Assembly (NCBI GenBank): GCA_022778585.1
Contig: JALFTI010000005.1
Coordinates: 1 to 60,125 of the forward strand
DNA: 60,125 nucleotides
DNA from: Pygmaiobacter massiliensis
GTDB taxonomy: Bacteria > Bacillota > Clostridia > Oscillospirales > Ruminococcaceae
Direction of reading: 5' to 3'
Part shown: positions 9,236 through 17,082 of the stretch, one piece after another
Numbering within the stretch: position 1 is the stretch's first letter
Layout of the letters: the number at the start of each line of letters is the position of its first letter
The notes under the pieces: model-generated
Told to the model about the DNA's origin: nothing
Seen by the model: only the letters and a program-made list of their open reading frames with translations
The model's database searches: none
Position numbers and translations under genes: made by a program

Positions 9236-10348
9236 TTACTGGATGGCAGGGATAATGTTCTCCTGCCAGTAACTGATAATCTCCTGGCAGACATCGGTCC
9301 ATTTGTCGTAGTCGATGCTCTTCACATTATCTCCATACTGCGAGCGGTCGATCAGCTTTTCTTCCACTTCAGCGGGCAGTTCCACATCCCGAATGGGGGT
9401 TGCATACCCCTTTGCCAGGTTGATCTGCCCTTCATCGCTCAGGATATATTCGCGGGCCAGGCAGGCAGCAGCCGGGTTGGGGGCATTTTTGTTAATAATG
9501 GTGCAATAGCCAGACTGTACACTGCCATCAGAAGGAATGCAGACTGTAAACGAGGCATTGGGGTTGTTGGCAACTGCATTGTCCCGGTAGCCAAGGGCAT
9601 TGTAGTCCCACAGCAGGCAAACCTCAATTTCGCCGTTTTCAATACGGGCCACACTGGTTTCTCCCACATCCAGCCGGCCTTGTTCTGCCAGGGTATTCCA
9701 AAAGTCATAAGCTGGCTGCAGGTTATCCATATCTCCGCCCATAGCATAGGCGGTAGCCAGAATGGCGTGCTGTGCCTGCGCTGCGCTGGAAACATCGCCA
9801 ATCGTCACCTTATAGTCACCTTCCAGCATATCAGCAAAGCTTTCGGGGGCGTCTGCTACCAAGTCATTGTTGGTAATAATGGCAATCGTACCATAATATC
9901 CCACAATCCAGTCTCCATCATCGTCTTTAGCCCAATCGGGAATTTCGTCCCAGTAACTGGTTTTATATTTTAAGGTCACACCTTCCTCTTCGGCAACGGG
10001 ACCCCACTGCTGGCCCACATCGCCAATATCTTTGGTGCCATCTTTGCCTTCTTCTTTAAACATGGCAATCTCTTCCGAGCTGGACATATCCAGATCGGTG
10101 TGTTCCAGGCCATACAGATCGGTCAGTTCCGTCCAGGTTTCTACCCAGTTTGCCCAGGTATCCGGCATACCAACCGAATGGACCTTTCCTTCTCCCTGCG
10201 CCGCGCTGATCAGTTCTTCCAGCGACATGCTGTTATAATCCACTGCAGGGGTTTCCTCTTCATTGGAGCTGCTGCAGCCAACAAGCCCCAGCGCACACAC
10301 ACCTGCCAAAACCAGTGCAATGTAGCGTTTTGTTTTTTTTAAGCTCAT
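9236..10348 (-). CDS. extracellular solute-binding lipoprotein of the ABC importer
   Basis: 370 aa. Lipoprotein signal KKTKRYIALVLAGVCALG-LVGC with lipobox Cys near residue 25, then an acidic linker and a periplasmic-binding-protein fold of the Fe3+/spermidine/phosphonate type (GYYGTIAIITNN, LLWDYNALGY). First gene of an operon with two permeases, an ATPase and the PHP and HAD hydrolases. The sequence looks complete, although three downstream partners are damaged. Substrate unknown; the hydrolases hint at a phosphorylated small molecule. Confidence 0.88.
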   Translation of the reverse strand: MSLKKTKRYIALVLAGVCALGLVGCSSSNEEETPAVDYNSMSLEELISAAQGEGKVHSVGMPDTWANWVETWTELTDLYGLEHTDLDMSSSEEIAMFKEEGKDGTKDIGDVGQQWGPVAEEEGVTLKYKTSYWDEIPDWAKDDDGDWIVGYYGTIAIITNNDLVADAPESFADMLEGDYKVTIGDVSSAAQAQHAILATAYAMGGDMDNLQPAYDFWNTLAEQGRLDVGETSVARIENGEIEVCLLWDYNALGYRDNAVANNPNASFTVCIPSDGSVQSGYCTIINKNAPNPAAACLAREYILSDEGQINLAKGYATPIRDVELPAEVEEKLIDRSQYGDNVKSIDYDKWTDVCQEIISYWQENIIPAIQ

Positions 10349-10589
10349 TTTTGGGTTCCTTTCCTTCTTTTCTTTTGATTGTTTCCTCGTGTCCTTTCTT
10401 TTTATAGCATGCAGACCAAGATACTCTCAATCAAACAGCAGCGAAGTTTGGGAAATGGTTTTGTAAAAAGTCTGGCGCTTTTGTAAAATATTTCAAAATG
10501 AATAGAACGCACAAATACTTCTATTTCGGCAAAATGCGAGACATGGGGGCTTCCTTTGCATCTTACCTTTTCTATGTATTTTAATTAAG

Positions 10590-10626
10590 AAAAAGCGGTT
10601 CAAAGCAAGAGCCCTGAACCGCTTTT
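10590..10626. terminator. bidirectional terminator
   Basis: AAGCGGTTC / GAACCGCTT stem with a 14-nt loop, flanked by A-rich and T-rich runs. It lies downstream of the minus-strand tRNAs as a back-up terminator. Confidence 0.7.
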
Positions 10627-10656
10627 CTGCTTTTTTATGCAAATGTGCAAAAAAAC

Positions 10657-10683
10657 AAATCCGAACCTATATGGTTCGGATTT
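10657..10683 (-). terminator. terminator of the tRNA-Met/tRNA-Glu unit
   Basis: Stem AAATCCGAACC / GGTTCGGATTT with a 5-nt loop. On the minus strand it is followed by TGTTTTTTTG, just 9 nt past the end of tRNA-Glu. Confidence 0.85.
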
Positions 10684-10691
10684 GCTTTGTT

Positions 10692-10766
10692 TGGTGACCC
10701 GACCGGGAATCGAACCCGGGATACCACCGTGAAAGGGTGGTGTCTTGACCGCTTGACCATCGGGCC
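10692..10766 (-). tRNA. tRNA-Glu (anticodon TTC)
   Basis: 75 nt including encoded CCA. Acceptor GGCCCGA pairs with TCGGGTC; anticodon arm CACCC-TTTCACG-GGTG region gives TTC; T-loop GGTTCGAATCC present. Confidence 0.95.
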
Positions 10767-10773
10767 ATTATGG

Positions 10774-10850
10774 TAAGGCTTAGGTAAAATTACAAGGCTT
10801 CACACTGCCCGCTGTTGCAGGCTGTACCATGCCGTTTTGCCTAAGCCTTA
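10774..10850. repeat. inverted repeat in the tRNA spacer
   Basis: TAAGGCTTAGG near 10774 is mirrored by CCTAAGCCTTA near 10850, so the spacer between the two tRNAs folds into an 11-bp stem bringing both tRNAs together. It may be an RNase processing structure. Confidence 0.6.
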
Positions 10851-10853
10851 TAT

Positions 10854-10930
10854 TGGTAGCGGTAACTGGATTCGAACCGGTGACACTTCGGGTATGAACC
10901 GAATGCTCTAGCCAACTGAGCTATACCGCC
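10854..10930 (-). tRNA. tRNA-Met (anticodon CAT, elongator-like)
   Basis: 77 nt with encoded CCA. Acceptor GGCGGTA/TACCGCT with a first-position G-T pair, anticodon arm TTCGG-TTCATAC-CCGAA, T-arm CCGGTTCGAATCCAG. The paired first position argues against an initiator tRNA. Confidence 0.95.
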
Positions 10931-11311
10931 ATATTGTCTGTGCACCGAATCAGGTGCATTTGTTATTATATAGATTTTCTGATTTTTTGTCAACAGTTTT
11001 TTTAAAAAAGTCTGCTTTTTCCTGTTTTTAAAGCCAAAGCTCCAGATTTTTGCAAAAATGCCGAATTCAAAGCATTATGAAGTACCATAGCCTTTAGGCA
11101 ACCATTCTTTTGTGAACCGTTTGTACCATATAATATATAAAATCTCTTTTATAGTCATTCACTGTTTACCAAATGCCACTAATAGGGTTGCCGTTTTTAT
11201 TGTAATATGCCCTATACAAAAAGGCCTATTCGCAAAGCTGTATAAACCGCTCCTACCTTTTGGTGTTCCTTTCTTAATTTTATTAAAAAACATTTTATTT
11301 AAGCCATTTTA

Positions 11312-11354
11312 AAAACAAGGCAGCTGCCCATACCCGGGCAGCTGCCTTGTTTTT
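11312..11354 (-). terminator. terminator of the parA-parB-serS unit
   Basis: Stem CAAGGCAGCTGCCC / GGGCAGCTGCCTTG with a 6-nt loop, flanked by A and T runs; 27 nt after the serS stop. Confidence 0.92.
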
Positions 11355-11380
11355 ACATTTCCAATATTAAAGTATACTTT

Positions 11381-12676
11381 TTACTTTGCCTTTTTGGGCA
11401 CCAGTTTTTCCTTACCGCCCATATACAGCTGCAGCACCTTCGGAATCCGTACACTGCCGTCCGCCTGCAGATTATTTTCCAGCAAAGCAATCAGCATACG
11501 CGGAGGCGCCACACAGGTATTGTTTAATGTGTGTGCCAAATAATTTTTGCCGTCTTCCCCTTTAATGCGAATTTTCAGCCGGCGAGCCTGCGCATCACCC
11601 AGGTTCGAGCAGCTGCATACCTCAAAATATTTTTTCTGGCGGGGGCTCCAGGCCTCAATATCACAGCTCTTCACCTTCAGGTCCGCCAAATCGCCGGAAC
11701 AGCATTCCAGCTGCCGCACCGGGATATCAAAGTTGCGGAACAGCTCCACCGAGTAGCGCCACAGCTTTTCGTACCATTCCATGCTCTCTTCGGGGCGGCA
11801 AACAACAATCATTTCCTGCTTTTCAAACTGGTGAATGCGGTAGACACCCCGCTCTTCAATGCCATGGCTTCCCTTCTCTTTACGGAAGCAGGGAGAATAG
11901 CTGGTAAGAGTCTGCGGAATTTTTTCTTCCGGAATAATCTGGTCAATGAAACGGCCAATCATGGAATGTTCGCTGGTGCCAATCAGATAGAGGTCTTCCC
12001 CTTCAATCTTATACATCATGGCTTCCATATCGGCAAAGCTCATAACACCTTCTACCACATTGCCATGAATCATAAAAGGAGGAATACAATAGGTAAAACC
12101 TTTGTCGATCATAAAGTCACGGCCATAAGCCAGCACCGCTTCATGCAAGCGGGCAATATCTCCCAGCAGGTAATAGAATCCACTGCCGGAAACGCGCCCT
12201 GCAGCCTCCATATCAATGCCGTCAAAAGACTCCATAATATCGGTATGATAAGGAACTTCAAAATCCGGCACAACCGGCTCACCGAACCGCTGAACCTCCA
12301 CATTTGCCGAATCGTCCGGGCCGATAGGGACCGACGGGTCAATCATCTGCGGAATTATCAGCATAATATGGCGAATTTTTTCAGCCAGCTCGCTCTCCTT
12401 CGCCTCCAGCTCTTTCAGCCGGTCGGCATCGGCCGCTACCTGCTTTTTCACCTCTTCCGCTTCGTCCCGTTTGCCCTGGGCCATTAAAGCCCCTATGCTT
12501 TTGGAAAGCTTATTGCGGGCTGCCCGCAGTTGCTCGGCTTCGGTAATAGCTGCGCGGTTTTCCGCATCCAACGCAATTACTTCATCCACCAGCGGCAGCT
12601 TTTCGTCCTGAAACTTCTTTTTAATGTTCTCTTTCACCGCTTCGGGGTTTTCCCGTACAAATTTAATGTCCAGCAT
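11381..12676 (-). CDS. serS: serine-tRNA ligase
   Basis: 431 aa, the usual length. The N-terminal ~110 residues form the tRNA-binding coiled coil (EAEQLRAARNKLSKSIGALM onward). The class II catalytic core follows: motif 2 as CFRKEKGSHGIEERGVYRIHQFEK around residue 265 and motif 3 as CVAPPRMLIALLENN near 400. It charges tRNA-Ser with serine in the cytoplasm. ATG at 12676 has AAAGGAGAAGG upstream, inside the end of parB, with only 2 nt between the genes, so it is co-transcribed with parA-parB. Confidence 0.95.
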   Translation of the reverse strand: MLDIKFVRENPEAVKENIKKKFQDEKLPLVDEVIALDAENRAAITEAEQLRAARNKLSKSIGALMAQGKRDEAEEVKKQVAADADRLKELEAKESELAEKIRHIMLIIPQMIDPSVPIGPDDSANVEVQRFGEPVVPDFEVPYHTDIMESFDGIDMEAAGRVSGSGFYYLLGDIARLHEAVLAYGRDFMIDKGFTYCIPPFMIHGNVVEGVMSFADMEAMMYKIEGEDLYLIGTSEHSMIGRFIDQIIPEEKIPQTLTSYSPCFRKEKGSHGIEERGVYRIHQFEKQEMIVVCRPEESMEWYEKLWRYSVELFRNFDIPVRQLECCSGDLADLKVKSCDIEAWSPRQKKYFEVCSCSNLGDAQARRLKIRIKGEDGKNYLAHTLNNTCVAPPRMLIALLENNLQADGSVRIPKVLQLYMGGKEKLVPKKAK

Positions 12677-12678
12677 GA

Positions 12679-13542
12679 TTATTCCTTCTCCTTTTTATAA
12701 TTCCCCAACAGGTTGGCAAAGTCCTGCAGTTGTTCATCACTGTAAAAATGCACCTGCAAAGTGCCCTTGCCTTCCTTGTATTTTACTTTAATCTCAGTTC
12801 CAAGCGCCTCAGCCAGCGCCAGCTCCACTTCGGCCGGCAGCGCCGGCTGGGGCTGTGTGCGTTTTTGGCGCGGCTGCTTTACCATTTTTTTGCACAACGC
12901 CTCGGTTTGTCTTACCGAAAGCTGCTCTTTCACCACAAATTTTGCCGCTTCGCACTGGGCGGTAGGACTTTCCAGTGAAAGAATAGCTTTTGCATGTCCC
13001 ACCGAAAGCTTTTTTTGGCTCAATAATTCCAGCACTTCATCCGGCAGAGTTAAAAGCCGCAAAGCATTGGTTACCGCTGGCCGGCTTTTATCCAGCCGGG
13101 AAGCCGCCTGTTCCTGGGTTAAGCCGCACCGTTCAATCAACTGCTTATAGCCAAACGCTTCTTCCACTGGGTCCAAATCTTCCCGCTGCAGGTTTTCCAC
13201 TAGGGCAACCTCCATAGCCTCCTGGTCGGAAAGTTCCCGCACAATCGCCGGTATTTCGCTAAGCCCTGCTGCCCTTGCTGCCCGCCAGCGCCGTTCTCCT
13301 GCAATGATTTGGTAGCCTCCGGCTGGCACCGGCCGCACTACAATCGGCTGCAGTACACCGTGCCGGGCAATGGAAGCTGTAAGTTCGGCCAAACTTTCGG
13401 AAGCAAAATGCTTGCGGGGCTGGTTTTTGTCTGGCTCAATCTCTGCTATTGGCAGTGCACTGGGCTTTTGTTCCTGCACGCTGGCGCTTTCTGCAAATAA
13501 AGCGTCCAGGCCACGGCCCAGGCCGCCTTTTTTTGCCGCCAT
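12679..13542 (-). CDS. parB: chromosome-partitioning protein ParB (Spo0J)
   Basis: 287 aa. N-terminal CTPase/ParB domain with IEPDKNQPRKHF and GERRWRAARAAG, the ENLQREDLDPVEEA stretch, a helix-turn-helix (TQEQAASRLDKSRPAVTNALRLL) and a short C-terminal dimerisation domain. It loads at parS sites and recruits SMC; ParA acts on it to segregate origins. The parS-like sites lie just upstream of parA at 14575-14751. The divergent second ParB (Noc-type) lies upstream. Confidence 0.93.
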   Translation of the reverse strand: MAAKKGGLGRGLDALFAESASVQEQKPSALPIAEIEPDKNQPRKHFASESLAELTASIARHGVLQPIVVRPVPAGGYQIIAGERRWRAARAAGLSEIPAIVRELSDQEAMEVALVENLQREDLDPVEEAFGYKQLIERCGLTQEQAASRLDKSRPAVTNALRLLTLPDEVLELLSQKKLSVGHAKAILSLESPTAQCEAAKFVVKEQLSVRQTEALCKKMVKQPRQKRTQPQPALPAEVELALAEALGTEIKVKYKEGKGTLQVHFYSDEQLQDFANLLGNYKKEKE

Positions 13543-13606
13543 ATCCGCATCCCCTTTCTGCCGCTTTTGGGGCGGCCTTTCTTTTGCCGGCCAGTGGCCG
13601 GACTTT

Positions 13607-14368
13607 TCAGCTATTTTGGCGGATTAATTCTGCCGCAAGTTCTTGGTATGCCGCTGCCCCACGGGAGGACGAATCGTAAAAATTCACCGGTTCTCCAAAA
13701 CTGGGTGCTTCCGATAAACGCACATTCCGCGGTATAACGGCTTTGTAAACCTTACTGCCAAAATATTTTTTCACTTCGGCAACCACCTGCATGGTCAGGT
13801 TCAGCCGGCCATCGTACATGGTCAGCAGTACGCCCTCCACATCCAAATACTTATTATACAGATTTTTTACCGTTCGCACGGTGCTCATCAATTCCGAAAG
13901 GCCTTCCAGTGCAAAAAATTCGCATTGAATGGGCACTAAAACTGTATCGCTGGCACAAAGTCCATTTAAAGTAAGCAGGTCCAGCGAAGGAGGACAATCG
14001 ATAAAAATAAAATCGTATTCCTTTACTAGGCCAGCTAGGCCCTCGCGCAGGCGGGCTTCCCTGCGGTCTAAAGCCACCAGTTCTATGGAAGCACCGGAAA
14101 GCTGAATGTTAGAAGGGATGATATCCACCCCAAAACGAGTTTTTTGCAAACATTCTTGGCCGGTACATTGACCAGTAAGCAACTGATATACACTGTTTTT
14201 TACCGACTTTTTTTGAATTCCATATCCGCTAGTGGTATTGCCCTGCGGGTCCAGGTCCACCAAAAGCACCCGCTTGCTGGCTGCCGCCACACATGCGGCC
14301 AGGTTAACCGCTGTGGTAGTTTTGCCTACGCCGCCTTTCTGGTTTGCAATTGAGATCACTTTGCCCAA
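13607..14368 (-). CDS. parA: chromosome-partitioning ATPase ParA (Soj)
   Basis: 253 aa, full length. Deviant Walker A KGGVGKTTTAVNLAA at the N-terminus, Walker A' FIFIDCPPSLDLLTLN, Walker B VLLTMYDGRLN. It dimerises on nucleoid DNA with ATP and works with ParB on origin segregation; in relatives it also controls DnaA. First gene of the parA-parB-serS unit. The upstream ~200 bases hold the parS-like cluster. Confidence 0.94.
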   Translation of the reverse strand: MGKVISIANQKGGVGKTTTAVNLAACVAAASKRVLLVDLDPQGNTTSGYGIQKKSVKNSVYQLLTGQCTGQECLQKTRFGVDIIPSNIQLSGASIELVALDRREARLREGLAGLVKEYDFIFIDCPPSLDLLTLNGLCASDTVLVPIQCEFFALEGLSELMSTVRTVKNLYNKYLDVEGVLLTMYDGRLNLTMQVVAEVKKYFGSKVYKAVIPRNVRLSEAPSFGEPVNFYDSSSRGAAAYQELAAELIRQNS

Positions 14369-14574
14369 ACAGCCACCATCTCCCCTGCATTTGTGATCTG
14401 TCCATGACAGTCTGCCGTTATTATAACATAGCCAAAAAGGCGTGAAAAGACATTTTTTATGAAATTGCTTTTTACTTAGTTGTTTTTATTTGTTTATGCT
14501 TTATTGGGGAGCTTATTTTTTGCTGCACTTCTCAATAAAACCCTAAAAATTACCGAACCCTTTTATGCAACATA

Positions 14575-14590
14575 TGTTCCATGTGGAACT
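14575..14590 (+). promoter_or_regulatory. parS-like site 1
   Basis: TGTTCCATGTGGAACT, 14 of 16 positions palindromic and close to the Firmicutes parS consensus TGTTTCACGTGAAACA. First of three in 180 bp upstream of parA. Confidence 0.85.
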
Positions 14591-14647
14591 ATTTTGTAGT
14601 TTGGTTTTTCAGTATGACACACCTTCTTCCTTTGTTCACAAACAGAA

Positions 14648-14663
14648 TGTTCCACATGGAACA
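14648..14663 (-). promoter_or_regulatory. parS-like site 2
   Basis: TGTTCCACATGGAACA on the plus strand, which is the exact reverse complement of site 3. Confidence 0.85.
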
Positions 14664-14735
14664 TTTTGCCCCCTATGGTTTTGCATTTTATAATCAGATT
14701 TGCTTGCAAACCATTCTAAAAGTCAGGTATTTGTA

Positions 14736-14751
14736 TGTTCCATGTGGAACA
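14736..14751 (+). promoter_or_regulatory. parS-like site 3
   Basis: TGTTCCATGTGGAACA; identical to site 1 except for the last base. Confidence 0.85.
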
Positions 14752-14880
14752 TACAGCGTATAAAATATTTTTAACCTATTTTGAATACCATAACACAAAA
14801 TTTTTTATTTTAAACTTTAAACCAAGCCAAAAAATCTGCCGCAAAATATACAAACCTAAAACTGAGCACAGAAAAGCCAA

Positions 14881-14906
14881 AAACCCGGACCATTGGTCCG
14901 GGCTTT
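14881..14906 (-). terminator. terminator of the noc gene
   Basis: Stem CCCGGACC / GGTCCGGG with a 3-nt loop; on the minus strand followed by TTTTTGG. A second GC-rich stem (AGCCTGCGGT / ACCGCAGGCT, 14911-14940) lies between it and noc. Confidence 0.8.
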
Positions 14907-15065
14907 TGGCAGCCTGCGGTGGTTGCGGCACCGCAGGCTTTATCGTAAGGAGGATGCTTGTGTTACCCCGGTTATCTGCCGGAGCTATATATGGTTTCTG
15001 GCCGGCAAAAGACAGCCAGTCGCCGAACTTAGTTAAAAACTGTGCCTCATTTTGGGCACATTATT

Positions 15066-15932
15066 TCACCCATTTTCCGAAAGGGTGAGTTGGGTCGTTT
15101 TGGAAGTATCTTTTGGGCCGACGCTTTTTTGTTTTTGCGCACTGGAAAGCGGAATTCTGACCCGATACTCAATGGTGTCGGCTGTATCAGTGCGTTCCAT
15201 AGTAGCAAGTACACCGGCGCTCTTCATCATACCAACTGCCCTTTCCACGGTATTCACAAAAATCCGAACATCCTTAACCATTGCCTTGCAGCGAGGCTTT
15301 TTTGCAGGTTTTCGCAGCAGTTTCTCTACTAATTTTTCGGTTTGAGACACCGTCATCTGCTCTTGTGTTGCTAACTGCACTGCCAAAAGCTGCTGTTCTG
15401 GGGTCTGCAGACGCAAAAGTGCGCGAATATGCCGACCTGTAAGCCCCGCTGTTTCGCAGGCAGCGCGTACATCTGGCTGTAAAGTTAAAAGCCGCAGCTT
15501 GTTAGCCAGCGCCGGCTGGCTTATACCCAGTCTGGAAGCGGTTTCTGTTTGGCTGCACTGCCAAAGCTGCTGTAAAGCTCGTATCGCTTCAGCTTCTTCA
15601 AAAGGGCCCAAATTTTCTCGCTGTAAATTTTCTTCCAAACTAAGAACTGCCACCGCCTGGTCGGTTTTTTCGGTTATAATTGCAGGAATTTTTTTCATTC
15701 CGCAAAGTTTGCAGGCCCTAAGCCGCCTTTCCCCTGCTACCAGTAAATATCGGTCCTTTGCAAGTTTTTGCACCGTTATCGGCTGCAAAAGGCCGTTTTC
15801 CTGAATACTTTTCGCCAGGGCAGAAAGCTGTTTTTCATCAAAATAGCGTCTGGCCTGCCAGGGCGAAGGTTCTATTTGCTCGACCGGAAGCAGCAGTACA
15901 CTGCTTTTTGACTGTAAAGTCGGCAAAAACAA
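15066..15932 (-). CDS. noc: second ParB-family protein, probable nucleoid occlusion protein Noc
   Basis: About 288 aa. ParB N-domain (LLPVEQIEPSPWQARRYFDE, GERRLRACKLCG, ENLQRENLGPFEEAEA) and helix-turn-helix (SQTETASRLGISQPALANKLRLL). In Firmicutes the ParB next to rsmG/mnmG is Noc, a Spo0J paralogue that blocks division over the nucleoid; that position is the main reason for this call. Start uncertain: TTG 15932 is preceded by GGAAGGGGG; an upstream GTG at 16025 is in frame but lacks a ribosome site and would add a basic tail. Transcribed toward parA but separated by terminators. Confidence 0.8.
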   Translation of the reverse strand: MFLPTLQSKSSVLLLPVEQIEPSPWQARRYFDEKQLSALAKSIQENGLLQPITVQKLAKDRYLLVAGERRLRACKLCGMKKIPAIITEKTDQAVAVLSLEENLQRENLGPFEEAEAIRALQQLWQCSQTETASRLGISQPALANKLRLLTLQPDVRAACETAGLTGRHIRALLRLQTPEQQLLAVQLATQEQMTVSQTEKLVEKLLRKPAKKPRCKAMVKDVRIFVNTVERAVGMMKSAGVLATMERTDTADTIEYRVRIPLSSAQKQKSVGPKDTSKTTQLTLSENG

Positions 15933-16037
15933 AACACACCCGCCCCCTTCCTGTTGCTGTCGCGGTGGTCCGCCCTTTGACGGGGCTTTCGGACCTTTTC
16001 TTTTCCGCTGCAACAAGAATAGCACAGGTGTGTCAGC

Positions 16038-16046
16038 TTTTCCACA
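16038..16046 (+). promoter_or_regulatory. single DnaA-box-like site
   Basis: TTTTCCACA between noc and rsmG, one base from the E. coli DnaA box TTATCCACA and identical to one in the dnaA-dnaN gap. Confidence 0.4.
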
Positions 16047-16078
16047 AAATTCCTTTGACTGTTTTCGAGCTTTCGACT

Positions 16079-16780
16079 TTATTTTAAAGGGGCTTTTGCA
16101 ATCTTACCACCATTTCTTGGATATACCGTCGAAGTTTGCGATATTTTTTCCAGTACCAGCAGATTTCTGCCCGAACCATCAGGCAATGTGAAGCTGCGAT
16201 ATTCCACCAGGCGGGCGCCCAGTTTTTCAGCCGGCTTCCTGGCGGATTCCCATTCGGCAAGGTCCTGGCTTTTCATTGCAATAAACCTGCCGCCTACCTT
16301 TACCAACGGCAGGCAATATTCACACAAAGCCGGCATGGCCGCTACCGCTCGGGCAGTAGCAAGGTCAAACTGTTCGCGCCAGCCCTTGCGCGCTGCCTCC
16401 TCCGCTCTCTCTTTTGCAAATTCCACACCGGTTAATCCCAACTCCGCACAGGCATAGCGCAAAAAATCCACCCGTTTGCCGGTGGGTTCCATTAAAGTTA
16501 ACTGCAGCTGCGGGTTATAAATTTTAGCTACAATCCCCGGAAAACCAGCTCCAGTGCCCACATCCACCATGCGGCCACGGACTTCAGGCTGACAAGCCAA
16601 AAGCAGACTGTCAATAAAATGACGGTTTTCAATTCCCTCCGGGTCAGTGATAGCGGTTAAGTTCACCTTTTGATTATATTCCACCAACAGCTGGGCATAT
16701 CGATCCAACTGATCTGCAATAGGCGCAGCATCAATTTGGTATTCTGCAGCGCGTGCAATCAATCGCTCTTTGTCGATCAT
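16079..16780 (-). CDS. rsmG: 16S rRNA (guanine-N7)-methyltransferase RsmG
   Basis: 233 aa. SAM-binding motif VDVGTGAGFPGIV near residue 70, the RHFIDSL segment before it, and ATARAVAAMPALCEYCLPL, typical of RsmG/GidB, which methylates G527 of 16S rRNA. ATG 16780 chosen because CAGGAGA sits 9-10 nt upstream; the longer frame adds 14 residues without support. It lies between mnmG and noc as in most Firmicutes. Confidence 0.93.
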   Translation of the reverse strand: MIDKERLIARAAEYQIDAAPIADQLDRYAQLLVEYNQKVNLTAITDPEGIENRHFIDSLLLACQPEVRGRMVDVGTGAGFPGIVAKIYNPQLQLTLMEPTGKRVDFLRYACAELGLTGVEFAKERAEEAARKGWREQFDLATARAVAAMPALCEYCLPLVKVGGRFIAMKSQDLAEWESARKPAEKLGARLVEYRSFTLPDGSGRNLLVLEKISQTSTVYPRNGGKIAKAPLK

Positions 16781-16840
16781 ATAGCAATCTCCTGTCTTTT
16801 GTACATTCCATTTGTAAAACATACTATTAAAGGGTACATG

Positions 16841-16950
16841 TTTTCAACCAAAAGAAAAATTTTTGTGCAAAATTTGGTTTTCCTTTTTCCAATGGGAACC
16901 CTTCATCTTTCCAGCTGGTTTTCCACATTTTATCGACTTTTCGTTGAAAA
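16841..16950. promoter_or_regulatory. DnaA-box-like cluster between rsmG and mnmG
   Basis: TTTTCAACC (16841-16849), TTTTCCACA (16919-16927) and, on the other strand, TTTTCAACG (16942-16950). They match the motif repeated at oriC. The 300-base gap 16781-17082 holds no gene. Confidence 0.45.
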
Positions 16951-17082
16951 CTGCTTTAAACCATTAGAATATCCCTTTGAATTTTACAAAATAGCCTTAC
17001 ATGATTCTGTCTTTTATTAAAACAGCCAACATAGATCAGCATTTTGCATTTTTAAGGGAATATGAACAAAAAACGGCTTATA

